64,000 nt of DNA from Shewanella sediminis HAW-EB3 (lineage in GTDB: Bacteria; Pseudomonadota; Gammaproteobacteria; Enterobacterales; Shewanellaceae), in NCBI RefSeq assembly GCF_000018025.1, contig NC_009831.1:1798001-1862000 (forward strand), read 5' to 3'. Positions 34,806 through 44,152 of the stretch are shown here, piece after piece. The position numbers and the translations under genes are program-made. Below the pieces are notes generated by a model. The model was given only the letters and a program-made list of their open reading frames with translations. It ran no database searches and was not told the origin of the DNA. Every line of letters begins with the position of its first letter. Positions within the stretch are counted from its first letter, which is position 1.

Positions 34806-35582
34806 ATGCAGCAGTTATTAGCCCCGATAGATGCTTTTTTAAAGTGTGCGACTCCCGATAGTTGGATTCAAGAAGCGATAAAGCCAGAGAATCTTGCCAC
34901 GTTACTTATCGATCATTGTAATTGTGAGCTTAAGGCTGCTCAAACGGGGATGTTTTTCGTGCGTAAATATGCCCTGGACAGAGAGAGCGGACTGCAGATG
35001 CTTGACTGGGCAAAACCCTATGAGCAATTTGTTTATTGTAAAGAGCGAGATATCACTGAATTTTTAAATCGCGATAGCAAGAAAAATGACTTCACTGGCG
35101 GATTTATCGTTAAAGAGGGTTTCGAACATGGGCCCGTATTGATCGCAAAAATGGTGCGATTAATAAAAGAGGAGTTTCACCATTTTGAGCAGGTACTGGA
35201 GATCATGCATGATAGGAACATTCCCTATCAAAACATGAGAGCCGGTCGCTATGCTAAGGGGATGATGAAAATGGTTCGCACCCATGAGCCCGCCGCATTA
35301 ATCGATAAATTGATAATAGGTGCATTTATCGAGGCTCGCTCATGTGAGCGATTTGCTAAGTTAGCGCCCCATTTAGACGAAGTGCTGAACAAATTTTATG
35401 TTTCACTGTTACGCTCTGAGGCGAGACACTATCAAGACTACCTTCAACTGGCTGAGACTTTTGCTGGTGGAGATATCAGTGACCGTATCAAGATTATTGC
35501 AGAGGGTGAGGCTCATCTAATCTCTTCAATTGATGATGAGTTTAACTTTCATAGCGGTGTACCTGCCTTGGCGGTTGCTTAA
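34806..35582 (+). CDS. miaE: tRNA-(ms2io6A37) hydroxylase MiaE
   Basis: 258-residue non-haem diiron monooxygenase that hydroxylates the isopentenyl group of ms2i6A at tRNA position 37, the O2-dependent last step of that modification. Ferritin-like ligands are visible: DHCNCELKAAQ, EEFHHFEQ, and the later FIEARSCERF and RSEARHYQDY helices with the ExxxH patterns. Start at ATG 34806 after AGAGAGAGAT. Monocistronic and convergent with lpxH. As it needs O2, it may be silent when the mtr locus is active. Confidence 0.92.
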   Translation: MQQLLAPIDAFLKCATPDSWIQEAIKPENLATLLIDHCNCELKAAQTGMFFVRKYALDRESGLQMLDWAKPYEQFVYCKERDITEFLNRDSKKNDFTGGFIVKEGFEHGPVLIAKMVRLIKEEFHHFEQVLEIMHDRNIPYQNMRAGRYAKGMMKMVRTHEPAALIDKLIIGAFIEARSCERFAKLAPHLDEVLNKFYVSLLRSEARHYQDYLQLAETFAGGDISDRIKIIAEGEAHLISSIDDEFNFHSGVPALAVA

Positions 35583-35660
35583 CGCGTCGGGTGAACTAAT
35601 TTTCCTATTGGGGCTTAGCTGTATAGTTCTAGGAGATTATGGGCTGAAACTTCAATAGGG

Positions 35661-36389
35661 TTATTTCTCGAAAGGAATCGCTGATAGATCTAATTTGTCT
35701 GCCGATACGCTTAATACACTGGCTTGTTCATACCAATCACCAACGACGACACGTTTGAGTGCGACTCCTGAACTCGATTTCATCTCGTGTATATCGGGTC
35801 TGTGAGTGTGTCCGTGGATCATCTGTACCGTCTGTGTGCTTTTAAGAAGCGCAGCTACCGCATCCTGCTCGACATCCATGATAGAAACACTCTTTTGCAT
35901 ATTGCTTTGGGTACTTTTGCTTCTGATATTGCGGGCAATATTTTGTCTGGTGTTACGGGGCAGATGAGCATAGATCCATTTTGCAAGCTTGAGGTTTCTG
36001 AATCGTCTGAACCTTTGATAGGCTTTATCTAAGGTACATAGGCTATCGCCATGGAGAATAACCGTTGGTACGCCGTATAGGTCGATACAATGGATTTCTG
36101 GCAACAAGGTTATACCGGCTTTTTGGGCGTAATCATGCCCTAGAAGGAAGTCGCGATTTCCATGAATGTAGTAGACGGGCATACGCTTGGATAAGCGATA
36201 TAGCTTTTTAGCTAAGTCGATAGCGAAAGGTTCGGCCAAATCATCACCTATCCAGACTTCGAACAGGTCGCCTAAAATGTATAGGGCTTGAACATCATCA
36301 AGCTGGCTATCGAGAAAATCGATAAATGCACGAGTAATATCAGGGCGATCAGCACTTAAGTGCAGATCGCCAATAAAAAGTGTTCGCAT
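35661..36389 (-). CDS. lpxH: UDP-2,3-diacylglucosamine pyrophosphatase LpxH
   Basis: 242-residue metallophosphoesterase of lipid A synthesis that splits UDP-2,3-diacylglucosamine to lipid X and UMP at the inner face of the inner membrane. Metal-binding motifs in order: GDLHL (D8/H10), [11 protein letters not shown] near 40, HGNRDFLLG near 115, and HGHTHRP near 195. It starts nine bases after the ppiB stop, so ppiB-lpxH form an operon, as in E. coli. Confidence 0.95.
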   Translation of the reverse strand: MRTLFIGDLHLSADRPDITRAFIDFLDSQLDDVQALYILGDLFEVWIGDDLAEPFAIDLAKKLYRLSKRMPVYYIHGNRDFLLGHDYAQKAGITLLPEIHCIDLYGVPTVILHGDSLCTLDKAYQRFRRFRNLKLAKWIYAHLPRNTRQNIARNIRSKSTQSNMQKSVSIMDVEQDAVAALLKSTQTVQMIHGHTHRPDIHEMKSSSGVALKRVVVGDWYEQASVLSVSADKLDLSAIPFEK

Positions 36390-36398
36390 TAAACTGAC

Positions 36399-36893
36399 TT
36401 ATTCAGCAATGGTTACTTTTTCAATGATAACCGCTTCAAGAGGGACATCTTGATGCATACCACGGTTGCCAGTGCTTACAGCCTTGATCTTATTAACCAC
36501 GTCCATGCCTGCTGATACTTTGGCAAATACACAGTAACCCCATCCTTGAGCCGATTCAGATTTGAAATCGAGGAAAGTGTTGTCGTTGATGTTAATAAAG
36601 AACTGAGCCGTAGCTGAATGCGGATCTGAGGTTCTCGCCATTGCGACAGTACCGGTCACATTAGAAAGGCCATTATTCGCTTCGTTCTTGATGGTTTCAT
36701 TGCAACGCTTTTGAGCCATATCTTCAGTGAAACCGCCACCTTGAACCATGAAACCGTCGATTACACGATGAAAGACAGTACCGTCGTAAAAACCATCTTT
36801 TACGTAATTGATAAAGTTTTCAGCGGTAATTGGCGCCTTTTCTGCGTCCAGTTCAAGAGTAATGTCACCGTGGTTGGTGTGAAGAGTGATCAT
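36399..36893 (-). CDS. ppiB: Peptidyl-prolyl cis-trans isomerase B (cyclophilin)
   Basis: 164-residue cytoplasmic cyclophilin. Active-site segments are [13 protein letters not shown] and ATAQFFIN. I start at ATG 36893 ([10 protein letters not shown]), which gives exactly the E. coli PpiB length; the frame is open 23 codons upstream but has no family similarity there. There is no signal peptide, so it is the cytoplasmic PpiB form rather than PpiA. First gene of ppiB-lpxH and divergent from cysS. Confidence 0.95.
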   Translation of the reverse strand: MITLHTNHGDITLELDAEKAPITAENFINYVKDGFYDGTVFHRVIDGFMVQGGGFTEDMAQKRCNETIKNEANNGLSNVTGTVAMARTSDPHSATAQFFININDNTFLDFKSESAQGWGYCVFAKVSAGMDVVNKIKAVSTGNRGMHQDVPLEAVIIEKVTIAE

Positions 36894-37162
36894 GTTTTGA
36901 TTCTCAGTAAGTTTAGCAATAATAAATTGTGGCTGGATTCTAACGCAATTGCCATATTGCATAAAGAGCCAGACATAATTAATAGCGAGGATGATGAGTC
37001 AAAAAGCATCAGTTAACTGCCACTCACTCTGCCGATAACTGTACTCTCCAGGCTGTTTAAACAAATCTGTGCTCAATCATTCACATCTGGCTAAAACTGT
37101 TGGAAGCAATACTTTGCGATGATAGACTTACCGGCTAATTTAATTGTTTTTAGAGAATATCG

Positions 37163-38542
37163 ATGTTGAAGCTATACAACAGTCTGACCCGCCAAAAAGA
37201 GGAATTCAAACCATTACAGCCAGGAAAAGTTGGCATGTATGTGTGTGGGATAACCATCTATGACCTTTGTCATATCGGTCACGGTCGTACTTTTGTCTCT
37301 TTCGACATGATAGTGAGATACCTGCGTTACTCCGGATATGATGTGAACTTTCTACGCAACATTACCGATGTTGACGACAAGATCATTAAGCGTGCTAATG
37401 AAAATAAAGAGAGCTGTGAGTCATTGACCGAACGGTTAATTGGCGAGATGCATCGTGATTTTGATGCGCTTAATATGAAGCGTCCCGACTTTGAACCAAG
37501 AGCGACGCTACATATACCTGAGATTATCGATATGGTTGAAAAACTTATCGAGAAAGAACATGCCTATGTGTCAGGTAATGGTGATGTACTGTTCAGTGTC
37601 TCCTCTTTTCCTGAATATGGACGTCTGTCCGGACAAAACCTAGACCAGTTACAAGCCGGTGCCCGAGTCGAAGTGGAAGACACTAAACGTGATCCAATGG
37701 ATTTCGTGCTGTGGAAGATGTCCAAGCCTGGCGAGCCTACATGGGAGTCACCTTGGGGACCGGGCCGCCCTGGCTGGCACATTGAATGTTCAGCAATGAA
37801 CTCTAAGCACTTGGGTCAACATTTCGATATCCATGGTGGCGGCTCAGATCTTCAATTTCCTCACCATGAGAATGAAATTGCTCAGTCTTGCTGTGCTCAC
37901 AACACGCCGTACGTAAATTACTGGATGCATACCGGTATGGTGATGGTCGATAAAGAGAAGATGTCTAAGTCGTTAAACAACTTCTTCACCATCAGAGATG
38001 TTTTAGAGCACTATGATGCGGCAACCGTGAGGTATTTCCTGTTGTCTGGTCATTACCGCAGCCAACTGAACTACTCAGAAGACAATCTTAAGCAGGCAAA
38101 GTCGGCGCTTGAGCGTCTCTATACATCACTCAAAGGTTTAGACCTGTCGGTTGAAGCTGCATCTGCCGATGAGTATGTCGCTAAGTTTAAGGTCGCAATG
38201 GATGATGACTTCAATACGCCGGAAGCTTACTCGGTGCTATTTGAGATGGTTCGAGAGATAAACCGTCTAAAAGAAGCTGATAATGCTAAAGCATCTTCAC
38301 TCGGTGTAAAACTTAAAGAGCTTGCCGATGTATTAGGTATATTGGACCAGGATGTCGACACTTTCTTTAAGGGTGAAGGCAGTACAGATGAAGTGGCGGA
38401 GATCGAAGCCCTGATTGCCGAGCGTAACAGAGCGAGAGCCGAGAAGGATTGGCCCGCTGCCGATGTTGCCCGTGATGGCTTGAACGCACTCGGTGTTATC
38501 TTAGAAGATGGCCCGGAAGGTACAACCTGGCGTAAGAAGTAA
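37163..38542 (+). CDS. cysS: Cysteinyl-tRNA synthetase
   Basis: 459-residue class I synthetase. The zinc and active-site residues Cys28 in [15 protein letters not shown], and HHENEIAQS are present. HIGH motif at residues 37-40 (CHIGHG) and KMSKS in [11 protein letters not shown]. Length agrees with the family. Divergent from ppiB, as is common in gammaproteobacteria. It ends at a strong bidirectional terminator shared with folD. Confidence 0.97.
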   Translation: MLKLYNSLTRQKEEFKPLQPGKVGMYVCGITIYDLCHIGHGRTFVSFDMIVRYLRYSGYDVNFLRNITDVDDKIIKRANENKESCESLTERLIGEMHRDFDALNMKRPDFEPRATLHIPEIIDMVEKLIEKEHAYVSGNGDVLFSVSSFPEYGRLSGQNLDQLQAGARVEVEDTKRDPMDFVLWKMSKPGEPTWESPWGPGRPGWHIECSAMNSKHLGQHFDIHGGGSDLQFPHHENEIAQSCCAHNTPYVNYWMHTGMVMVDKEKMSKSLNNFFTIRDVLEHYDAATVRYFLLSGHYRSQLNYSEDNLKQAKSALERLYTSLKGLDLSVEAASADEYVAKFKVAMDDDFNTPEAYSVLFEMVREINRLKEADNAKASSLGVKLKELADVLGILDQDVDTFFKGEGSTDEVAEIEALIAERNRARAEKDWPAADVARDGLNALGVILEDGPEGTTWRKK

Positions 38543-38558
38543 AATTAATACTTACCGA

Positions 38559-38590
38559 TAAAAAAAGCCTGCAGATGCAGGCTTTTTTTT
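38559..38590. terminator. Bidirectional terminator between cysS and folD
   Basis: AAAAAAAGCCTGCA/TGCAGGCTTTTTTTT stem with a GA loop, with A-run and T-run on opposite sides. The heptamer array lies between it and the folD stop. Confidence 0.9.
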
Positions 38591-38595
38591 ATGCT

Positions 38596-38651
38596 CTCGT
38601 AACTCGTAACTCGTAACTCGTAACTCGTAACTCGAACCTAGAACCTAGCTT
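38596..38651. repeat. Phased heptanucleotide array, locus 3 (CTCGTAA then CTAGAAC)
   Basis: Eight units with 7-base phase: CTCG at 38596, 38603, 38610, 38617, 38624 and 38631, then CTAG at 38638 and 38645. Unit bodies change from CTCGTAA (five copies) through CTCGAAC to CTAGAAC and CTAGCTT toward the folD stop codon (38651-38653). The CTAGAAC unit is the same as in locus 1, which links the two array types. Confidence 0.92.
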
Positions 38652-39505
38652 CAGTCATGATACTGCTCAGCCGCATAAAGGGTATTTTCGAGCAGGCTGG
38701 CAATGGTCATTGGTCCTACGCCACCAGGGACAGGGGTGATGAAACTGGCATTTTCTGATGCAGCATCAAATTGCACATCACCGGCTAAACTGCCATCTTC
38801 GAGGCGGTTGATGCCTACATCTATGACGATAGCGCCAGGTTTAATCCACTCTCCTGGAATGAAACCTGGCTTACCTACGGCCACAACCAGCAGATCGGCC
38901 TGTCTGACTTTCTGTTCAAGATTTCGAGTGAAACGGTGACACGTTGTTGTCGTACACCCTGCGAGGAGCAGTTCGAGGCTCATAGGGCGACCTACTATGT
39001 TCGAAGCACCCACGATGACAGCATCTAAACCATAAGTATCAATCCCCGTCGTCTTAATCAAAGTCATGATACCCATCGGCGTGCATGAGCGAAGCACTGG
39101 GATACGCTGAGCGAGTCTGCCTACATTATAGGGGTGGAAACCGTCGACATCTTTATCGGGTCTGATCCGTTCGATCACTTTCGACTCTTCAATATGTTCC
39201 GGAAGAGGCAGCTGAACTAAGATACCATCGATAGCCGGGTCTTCGTTGCATTCGTCGATAAGAGTAAGCAGTTCTGCTTCAGATGTCGTGGTATCTAAAT
39301 CATAAGAGCGGGATAAAAACCCGACCTCTTCGCAAGCGCGTCGCTTACTGCCGACATAAACTTGTGAAGCGGGATCTGCACCGACTAGAATCACGGCTAA
39401 ACCAGGAACCCTCTGTCCTGCCTCTTTGCGGGCGGTAACTTTTTCTTTTAGCTGTGTTCGAATGGATTGAGCGATCGCTTTTCCATCGATTCTTTGAGCT
39501 GTCAT
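38651..39505 (-). CDS. folD: FolD, methylene-THF dehydrogenase/cyclohydrolase
   Basis: 284-residue bifunctional enzyme interconverting 5,10-methylene- and 10-formyl-tetrahydrofolate with NADP. Signature motifs: [13 protein letters not shown] (catalytic Lys/Tyr region near 50-62), QLPLPEHI, the Rossmann segment [12 protein letters not shown] and [10 protein letters not shown] near the C terminus. Cytoplasmic. Start at ATG 39505. The stop is directly followed by a heptamer array and a terminator shared with cysS. Confidence 0.96.
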   Translation of the reverse strand: MTAQRIDGKAIAQSIRTQLKEKVTARKEAGQRVPGLAVILVGADPASQVYVGSKRRACEEVGFLSRSYDLDTTTSEAELLTLIDECNEDPAIDGILVQLPLPEHIEESKVIERIRPDKDVDGFHPYNVGRLAQRIPVLRSCTPMGIMTLIKTTGIDTYGLDAVIVGASNIVGRPMSLELLLAGCTTTTCHRFTRNLEQKVRQADLLVVAVGKPGFIPGEWIKPGAIVIDVGINRLEDGSLAGDVQFDAASENASFITPVPGGVGPMTIASLLENTLYAAEQYHD

Positions 39506-39915
39506 TGGGGTGAATATCCTTTATGGGGCGCGATAAAAAAATCGGCGTCATTTTAACAGGCCAAGCTCTAAGTGTCATTTATTAAGCGGCGTAACAATCA
39601 GTTCTAATATACGGATAATTTAATTTACCGGATTTGGCTTATCTCTGCTCTCCTCATCAACAGATTTTATCTAATTCACCTGAAGTCAGGAAAGGTTGGA
39701 CCCATGAAGTGTCTATTACTCAGTTATCGTTTAGCGTGTGCAAAGAGGCGAGTAAAATCAGGTATACACCTTTGACTCAGGGATTCATCTGTTCCAATTT
39801 GGGTTATAAGCACGACTGGTTTTTACTGGGTATACCCTTATAGTGCAAAAGATAGACCTTTTATTTACGTTTAGTTTGTTAATTAGCCAAGCAAACTTTC
39901 TTTATAAAAAAACCG
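39506..39915. other. Intergenic stretch between folD and the tRNA operon
   Basis: About 410 bases holding the folD promoter on one side. A 69-codon plus-strand ORF (39634-39843) has no ribosome site and no recognisable protein features, and I do not call it. No repeats or RNA genes seen. Confidence 0.4.
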
Positions 39916-39944
39916 TTGACGCATTTCAAATGAGGGGATAAGAT
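39916..39944 (+). promoter_or_regulatory. Sigma-70 promoter of the tRNA operon
   Basis: TTGACG (39916-39921), 17 bases, TAAGAT (39939-39944), followed by the GC-rich discriminator GCGCTC expected for stringently controlled stable RNA promoters. Transcription should start near 39951. Confidence 0.8.
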
Positions 39945-39996
39945 GCGCTCCGTTCTCAACGAGAAGCCTCGCAGCTTAAGTTGTGGAGGAGATAAG

Positions 39997-40053
39997 ATGA
40001 TTCATCCCATAATTGAATCTCATAAACTGTCTCATAAGATATTAAGAAAAATT

Positions 40054-40059
<6 letters not shown>
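39997..40059 (+). CDS. Possible 20-codon leader ORF running into tRNA-Pro
   Basis: ATG at 39997 is preceded by GGAGGA with six bases spacing, one of the best ribosome sites in the window. It lies about 46 bases after the predicted transcript start. The ORF encodes MIHPIIESHKLSHKILRKIR and stops at TGA 40057-40059, which is bases 4-6 of tRNA-Pro. It contains His x3, Pro and Arg x2, the very amino acids of the three tRNAs downstream. No homologue is known to me. A regulatory leader peptide is possible; chance cannot be excluded. Confidence 0.4.
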
Positions 40060-40130
<71 letters not shown>

Positions 40131-40220
40131 AATTTAAATTTATCTGTTCACCAAGGCAGGTAAATTAGAAAGATTCGTCTTTCAACGCTAATTCAGGATG
40201 TGAGTTTACTCACTTTCGAA

Positions 40221-40297
40221 GCGCCCGTAGCTCAGTTGGATAGAGCACCCGCCTTCTAAGCGGGTGGCCGCAGGTTCGAATCCTGCCGGGCGTACCA
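40221..40297 (+). tRNA. tRNA-Arg(UCU)
   Basis: 77-base cloverleaf with encoded CCA. Acceptor GCGCCCG pairs with CGGGCGT (G-U at the first pair). Anticodon stem CCCGC/GCGGG, loop CTTCTAA, anticodon TCT. T-arm CAGGTTCGAATCCTG. Confidence 0.97.
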
Positions 40298-40304
40298 TAT
40301 CAGT

Positions 40305-40381
40305 GGTGATTGTAGCTCAGTTGGTAGAGCCCCGGATTGTGATTCCGGTTGTCGTGGGTTCGAGCCCCATCAGTCACCCCA
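40305..40381 (+). tRNA. tRNA-His(GUG)
   Basis: Includes the extra 5' G (G-1) opposite C73 that is unique to tRNA-His. Acceptor GGTGATTG pairs with CAGTCACC. Anticodon stem CCGGA/TCCGG with loop TTGTGAT, anticodon GTG. CCA is encoded. Last tRNA of the operon. Confidence 0.97.
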
Positions 40382-40400
40382 TTTCTTTATGAAGAAAGTT

Positions 40401-40428
40401 AAAAAAGCGACCCTAGGTCGCTTTTTTT
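40401..40428 (+). terminator. Terminator of the tRNA operon
   Basis: AAAGCGACC/GGTCGCTTT stem with a CTA loop and seven T, 20 bases after tRNA-His. Confidence 0.9.
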
Positions 40429-40634
40429 ACGCCTGAAATTCACGTTTTGAGGTCGACTCTGCTGTAAAGCGTGGCTATAATGTCGCGTCTTGATAAATAT
40501 CAATTATAACGACTAGGGCCAGAATTCAGTTTAACTGGGCATTCTAGTCAAATTTTAAGATCAAGAAACGAATAACTTAATAGTTGATATTTCGACTATT
40601 AGAAAAGACGTTAGACTTATTTTGAGGTAAAAAA

Positions 40635-41939
40635 ATGCAAGTTTCTGTTGAAACAACACAAGGCCTAGAGCGCCGTCTGACCATTTCTGTTCCTGCTGAG
40701 CAGATTGAAAAAGCGGTTACAGATAGTTTAAAGAACGAAGCTAAGCGTGCTCGTATCCCAGGTTTCCGTCCTGGCAAGGTACCAGTAAGTGTCATCAACA
40801 AGCGTTATGGCAAGGCAATTCGTCAAGACATCACTGGTGAAGTGATGCAGCGCAATTTCATCGAAGCTATCATTGCTGAGAAATTGAACCCAGCTGGCGC
40901 ACCAACATTTGTTGCCGGTGACACAGATACTGAAAACTTCAACTTTGTTGCTACTTTCGAAATCTACCCAGAAGTAGAGCTAACAGGTCTAGATGCAATC
41001 ACTGTTGAGCAGCCTACTTCAGAAGTGACTGACGCTGACGTTGATACAATGATCGAGACTCTACGTAAGCAACACGCGACTTTCGAAGCGGTTGAGCGCG
41101 AATCTGTTGTCGGTGACAAAGCTAAGATCAACTTTGTTGGTTCAATCGACGGTGAAGAGTTTGAAGGCGGAAAAGCTGAAGATTTCGAACTTGAACTTGG
41201 TAGCGGCCGCATGATCCCTGGTTTTGAATCAGGCGTTGAAGGTCATAAAGCGGGTGAAGAGTTCGATATCGAAGTCACTTTCCCTGAAGATTACCATGCA
41301 GAAAACCTAAAAGGTAAAGTTGCAAACTTCGTTATCACATTAAACGAAGTACTAGCAGCTAACCTTCCTGAAGTTAACGACGAATTTGCTAAACTATTCG
41401 GCGTAACAGATGGTGGTTTAGAAGCACTTAAAGCTGAGATCCGTAAGAACATGGGTCGTGAACTTGAACAGGCGCTTAAGGCGAATGTTAAAGAGCAGGT
41501 TCTTAATGGTTTGCTCGAGCAAAACAACATCGAACTTCCTAAGCCTCTTATCGATGGTGAAGTTGAAGTGCTACGTAAGCAGGCAATGCAACGTTTCGGT
41601 GACCAAGCCGCTAACATGCCTGAACTACCAGCTGATCTGTTCACAGAACAAGCAGAGCGTCGTGTAAAAGTAGGCCTGTTACTAGGTGAAGTCATTAAGA
41701 CTAATGAGCTGAAAGCTGAAGATGATCGTGTTCAATCACTTATCGCTTCTATGGCTTCTGCTTATGAAGATCCAAGTGAAGTTGTTGCTTATTACAATGG
41801 CAATGAAGAGATGTTGCAGAACATGCGTAACGTCGCTCTTGAAGAGCAAGCAGTTGAAGCTTTGTTAAAAACTGCAAAATTAACTGAAAAAGCAGTCAAT
41901 TTTGAAGAATTTATGAACAAGGCTACTCAACAAGGCTAA
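40635..41939 (+). CDS. tig: Trigger factor, ribosome-associated chaperone
   Basis: 434-residue three-domain chaperone with prolyl isomerase activity. The N-terminal ribosome-binding signature is near residue 44 (GFRPGKVP). The FKBP-type domain spans about 150-240 ([21 protein letters not shown]), and the helical C-terminal domain follows. ATG at 40635 after TTGAGGT. First gene of the tig-clpP-clpX-lon protein quality-control block, and followed by its own terminator. Length is close to E. coli Tig (432). Confidence 0.97.
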
Positions 41940-41977
41940 GCTTAGCTTGACTTAAATGGTTGTTCACCATTTATAAT

Positions 41978-42012
41978 GGCTCGTATGAGGTTCCTCATGC
42001 GAGCCGTTTTTA
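41978..42012 (+). terminator. Terminator of tig
   Basis: GGCTCGTATGAGG/TCATGCGAGCC stem with a short loop, then GTTTTTAT. clpP starts 17 bases later, so its promoter may overlap this hairpin or lie upstream of it. Confidence 0.8.
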
Positions 42013-42029
42013 TTTAGGGAATATTAATA

Positions 42030-42641
42030 ATGCAAAATGCACCAGAATCAGTACTCAATGCACTTGTTCCTATGGTGGTTGAACAAACCGCGAAAGGTGA
42101 ACGTTCATACGATATCTATTCTCGTTTGTTAAAAGAGCGTGTAATATTTTTGGTTGGGCAAGTTGAAGAGCACATGGCTAACCTTATCGTTGCACAGTTA
42201 CTGTTTTTGGAATCAGAGAGCCCTGATAAGGATATCTACCTCTATATCAACTCTCCGGGTGGTTCTGTTACCGCTGGTATGGCTATTTACGATACAATGC
42301 AGTTTATTAAGCCGAACGTGAGTACGGTTTGTATCGGTCAAGCTGCCAGCATGGGTGCTTTTTTACTCGCCGGTGGCGCCGAAGGTAAACGTCATTGTCT
42401 ACCAAATTCAAGGGTGATGATTCATCAGCCATTGGGTGGTTTCCAGGGTCAGGCATCTGACATTGCGATCCATGCCCAAGAGATCTTAGGTATCAAGAAT
42501 AAATTAAACCAGATGCTAGCCGATCACACGGGCCAGCCGATGGAAATTATTGAACGCGATACCGATAGAGATAACTTTATGAGCGCAGCCGAAGCGGCTG
42601 AGTATGGACTTGTTGACTCAGTGTTGAGTAAACGAGGCTGA
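42030..42641 (+). CDS. clpP: ClpP, ATP-dependent protease proteolytic subunit
   Basis: 203-residue serine peptidase that forms the tetradecameric chamber used by ClpX and ClpA. Catalytic Ser107 in GQAASMGAF and His132 in MIHQPLGG are visible, with the Asp in the DRDRDN region near 181. A short propeptide precedes the mature start. It is 83 bases upstream of clpX and likely co-transcribed with it. Confidence 0.97.
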   Translation: MQNAPESVLNALVPMVVEQTAKGERSYDIYSRLLKERVIFLVGQVEEHMANLIVAQLLFLESESPDKDIYLYINSPGGSVTAGMAIYDTMQFIKPNVSTVCIGQAASMGAFLLAGGAEGKRHCLPNSRVMIHQPLGGFQGQASDIAIHAQEILGIKNKLNQMLADHTGQPMEIIERDTDRDNFMSAAEAAEYGLVDSVLSKRG

Positions 42642-42724
42642 TTTTTGCCTTTGCCTGAGCTATGCTGAGTTTAGGGCAATAAGATGATTTAGGCAGTAGT
42701 GCAGACTGTTCAAGAGGTAGTGTA

Positions 42725-44002
42725 ATGGGCGACAACAAAAGCAACGGTGATAGCGGGAAACTGCTGTACTGCTCTTTTTGTGGAAAGAGTCAACATGAGG
42801 TTCGTAAACTCATCGCTGGCCCTTCAGTATATGTTTGTGATGAGTGCGTTGAGCTCTGCAACGATATTATCAGGGAAGAGATCAAAGAGATTTCACCGAA
42901 ACAAGATCAAGACAAGTTACCGACTCCAAGAGAGCTGAGAGCGCATTTGGATGATTATGTCATTGGACAGGATAAGGCTAAGAAAGTCCTTTCTGTGGCC
43001 GTATATAATCACTACAAACGCTTAAAGAATGCCGGTCCTAAAGATGGCGTAGAGCTGGGCAAGAGTAACATCTTGCTTATTGGTCCAACGGGTAGTGGTA
43101 AAACATTGCTTGCCGAGACCTTAGCTCGTTTCTTGAATGTTCCTTTCACTATGGCCGATGCCACGACACTAACTGAAGCCGGTTATGTTGGTGAAGATGT
43201 CGAGAATATCATTCAGAAGCTGCTGCAGAAGTGTGACTATGATGTAGAAAAAGCACAACGCGGTATCGTTTATATCGATGAAATTGACAAAATCAGCCGT
43301 AAATCTGATAACCCGTCGATTACTCGTGACGTTTCCGGTGAGGGTGTGCAGCAGGCACTACTTAAGCTGATCGAAGGCACGGTTGCTGCGGTTCCACCAC
43401 AAGGTGGCCGTAAACACCCTCAGCAAGAGTTCTTGCAAGTTGATACATCTAAGATTCTATTCGTCTGTGGTGGTGCATTCTCAGGTCTTGAGAAGGTCAT
43501 TGAGCAACGTTCTCATACCGGAACCGGAATTGGTTTTGGTGCCGAGGTCAAAGGCGAAGATGACAAGGCGTCAATCTCAGATATCTTGATGCAGGTTGAA
43601 CCTGAAGATTTGGTTAAATACGGTCTGATCCCAGAGTTTATCGGTCGTTTACCTGTCTTAGCGACTTTGGCAGAACTTGATGATGCTGCACTTATCCAAA
43701 TTCTATCAGAACCTAAAAATGCGATAACAAAGCAGTTTGCTGCCTTGTTTGACATGGAAGGTGTTGAGTTAGAGTTTAGAGAAGATGCGCTCAAAGCGAT
43801 TGCACTGAAAGCACAGACTCGTAAAACGGGTGCTCGTGGTCTACGTTCAATTGTTGAAGGCATTTTGCTTGATATCATGTATGACCTACCATCGACTGAA
43901 AATGTGGCCAAGGTGGTCATCGATGAATCAGTGGTAAAAGGGGAGTCAACTCCTATACTCATCTATGAAAATAGCGAGTCTCAAGCAGCCGGCGCTGAGT
44001 AA
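42725..44002 (+). CDS. clpX: ClpX, AAA+ unfoldase of ClpXP
   Basis: 425-residue unfoldase. The N-terminal C4 zinc-binding domain has Cys16, Cys19, Cys38 and Cys41. Walker A GPTGSGKT is at 120-127 and Walker B VYIDEID near 182. The IGF-type ClpP-docking loop reads TGIGFGAEV. The C-terminal sensor 2 segment [11 protein letters not shown] is present. Terminator follows at 44036. Confidence 0.97.
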   Translation: MGDNKSNGDSGKLLYCSFCGKSQHEVRKLIAGPSVYVCDECVELCNDIIREEIKEISPKQDQDKLPTPRELRAHLDDYVIGQDKAKKVLSVAVYNHYKRLKNAGPKDGVELGKSNILLIGPTGSGKTLLAETLARFLNVPFTMADATTLTEAGYVGEDVENIIQKLLQKCDYDVEKAQRGIVYIDEIDKISRKSDNPSITRDVSGEGVQQALLKLIEGTVAAVPPQGGRKHPQQEFLQVDTSKILFVCGGAFSGLEKVIEQRSHTGTGIGFGAEVKGEDDKASISDILMQVEPEDLVKYGLIPEFIGRLPVLATLAELDDAALIQILSEPKNAITKQFAALFDMEGVELEFREDALKAIALKAQTRKTGARGLRSIVEGILLDIMYDLPSTENVAKVVIDESVVKGESTPILIYENSESQAAGAE

Positions 44003-44035
44003 TAATTCAGCTAACGACTAAGATGTAAATTGAAG

Positions 44036-44060
44036 AGGAGCCTATATGGCTCCTTTTTTA
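44036..44060 (+). terminator. Terminator of clpPX
   Basis: AGGAGCC-TATAT-GGCTCCT stem followed by TTTTTA. Confidence 0.85.
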
Positions 44061-44091
44061 TACTCTCGGCTTATATAATTACGAATCACCA

Positions 44092-44118
44092 TTGAAAACA
44101 ATGAACTCATCCCAATAT
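44092..44118 (+). promoter_or_regulatory. Candidate sigma-32 heat-shock promoter of lon
   Basis: TTGAAA, 13-base spacer, CCCAATAT resembles the heat-shock consensus CTTGAAA-N13-15-CCCCATNT. It ends 34 bases before the lon start. lon is a classic sigma-32 target (literature). Confidence 0.6.
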
Positions 44119-44152
44119 ACTGATTAGTATTATCATCAAACGGAATCGAGCT

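Noticed and set aside
39634..39843. 69-codon plus-strand ORF between folD and the tRNA operon
   Set aside because: No ribosome site, no recognisable composition or motif; likely chance in a 550-base gap.
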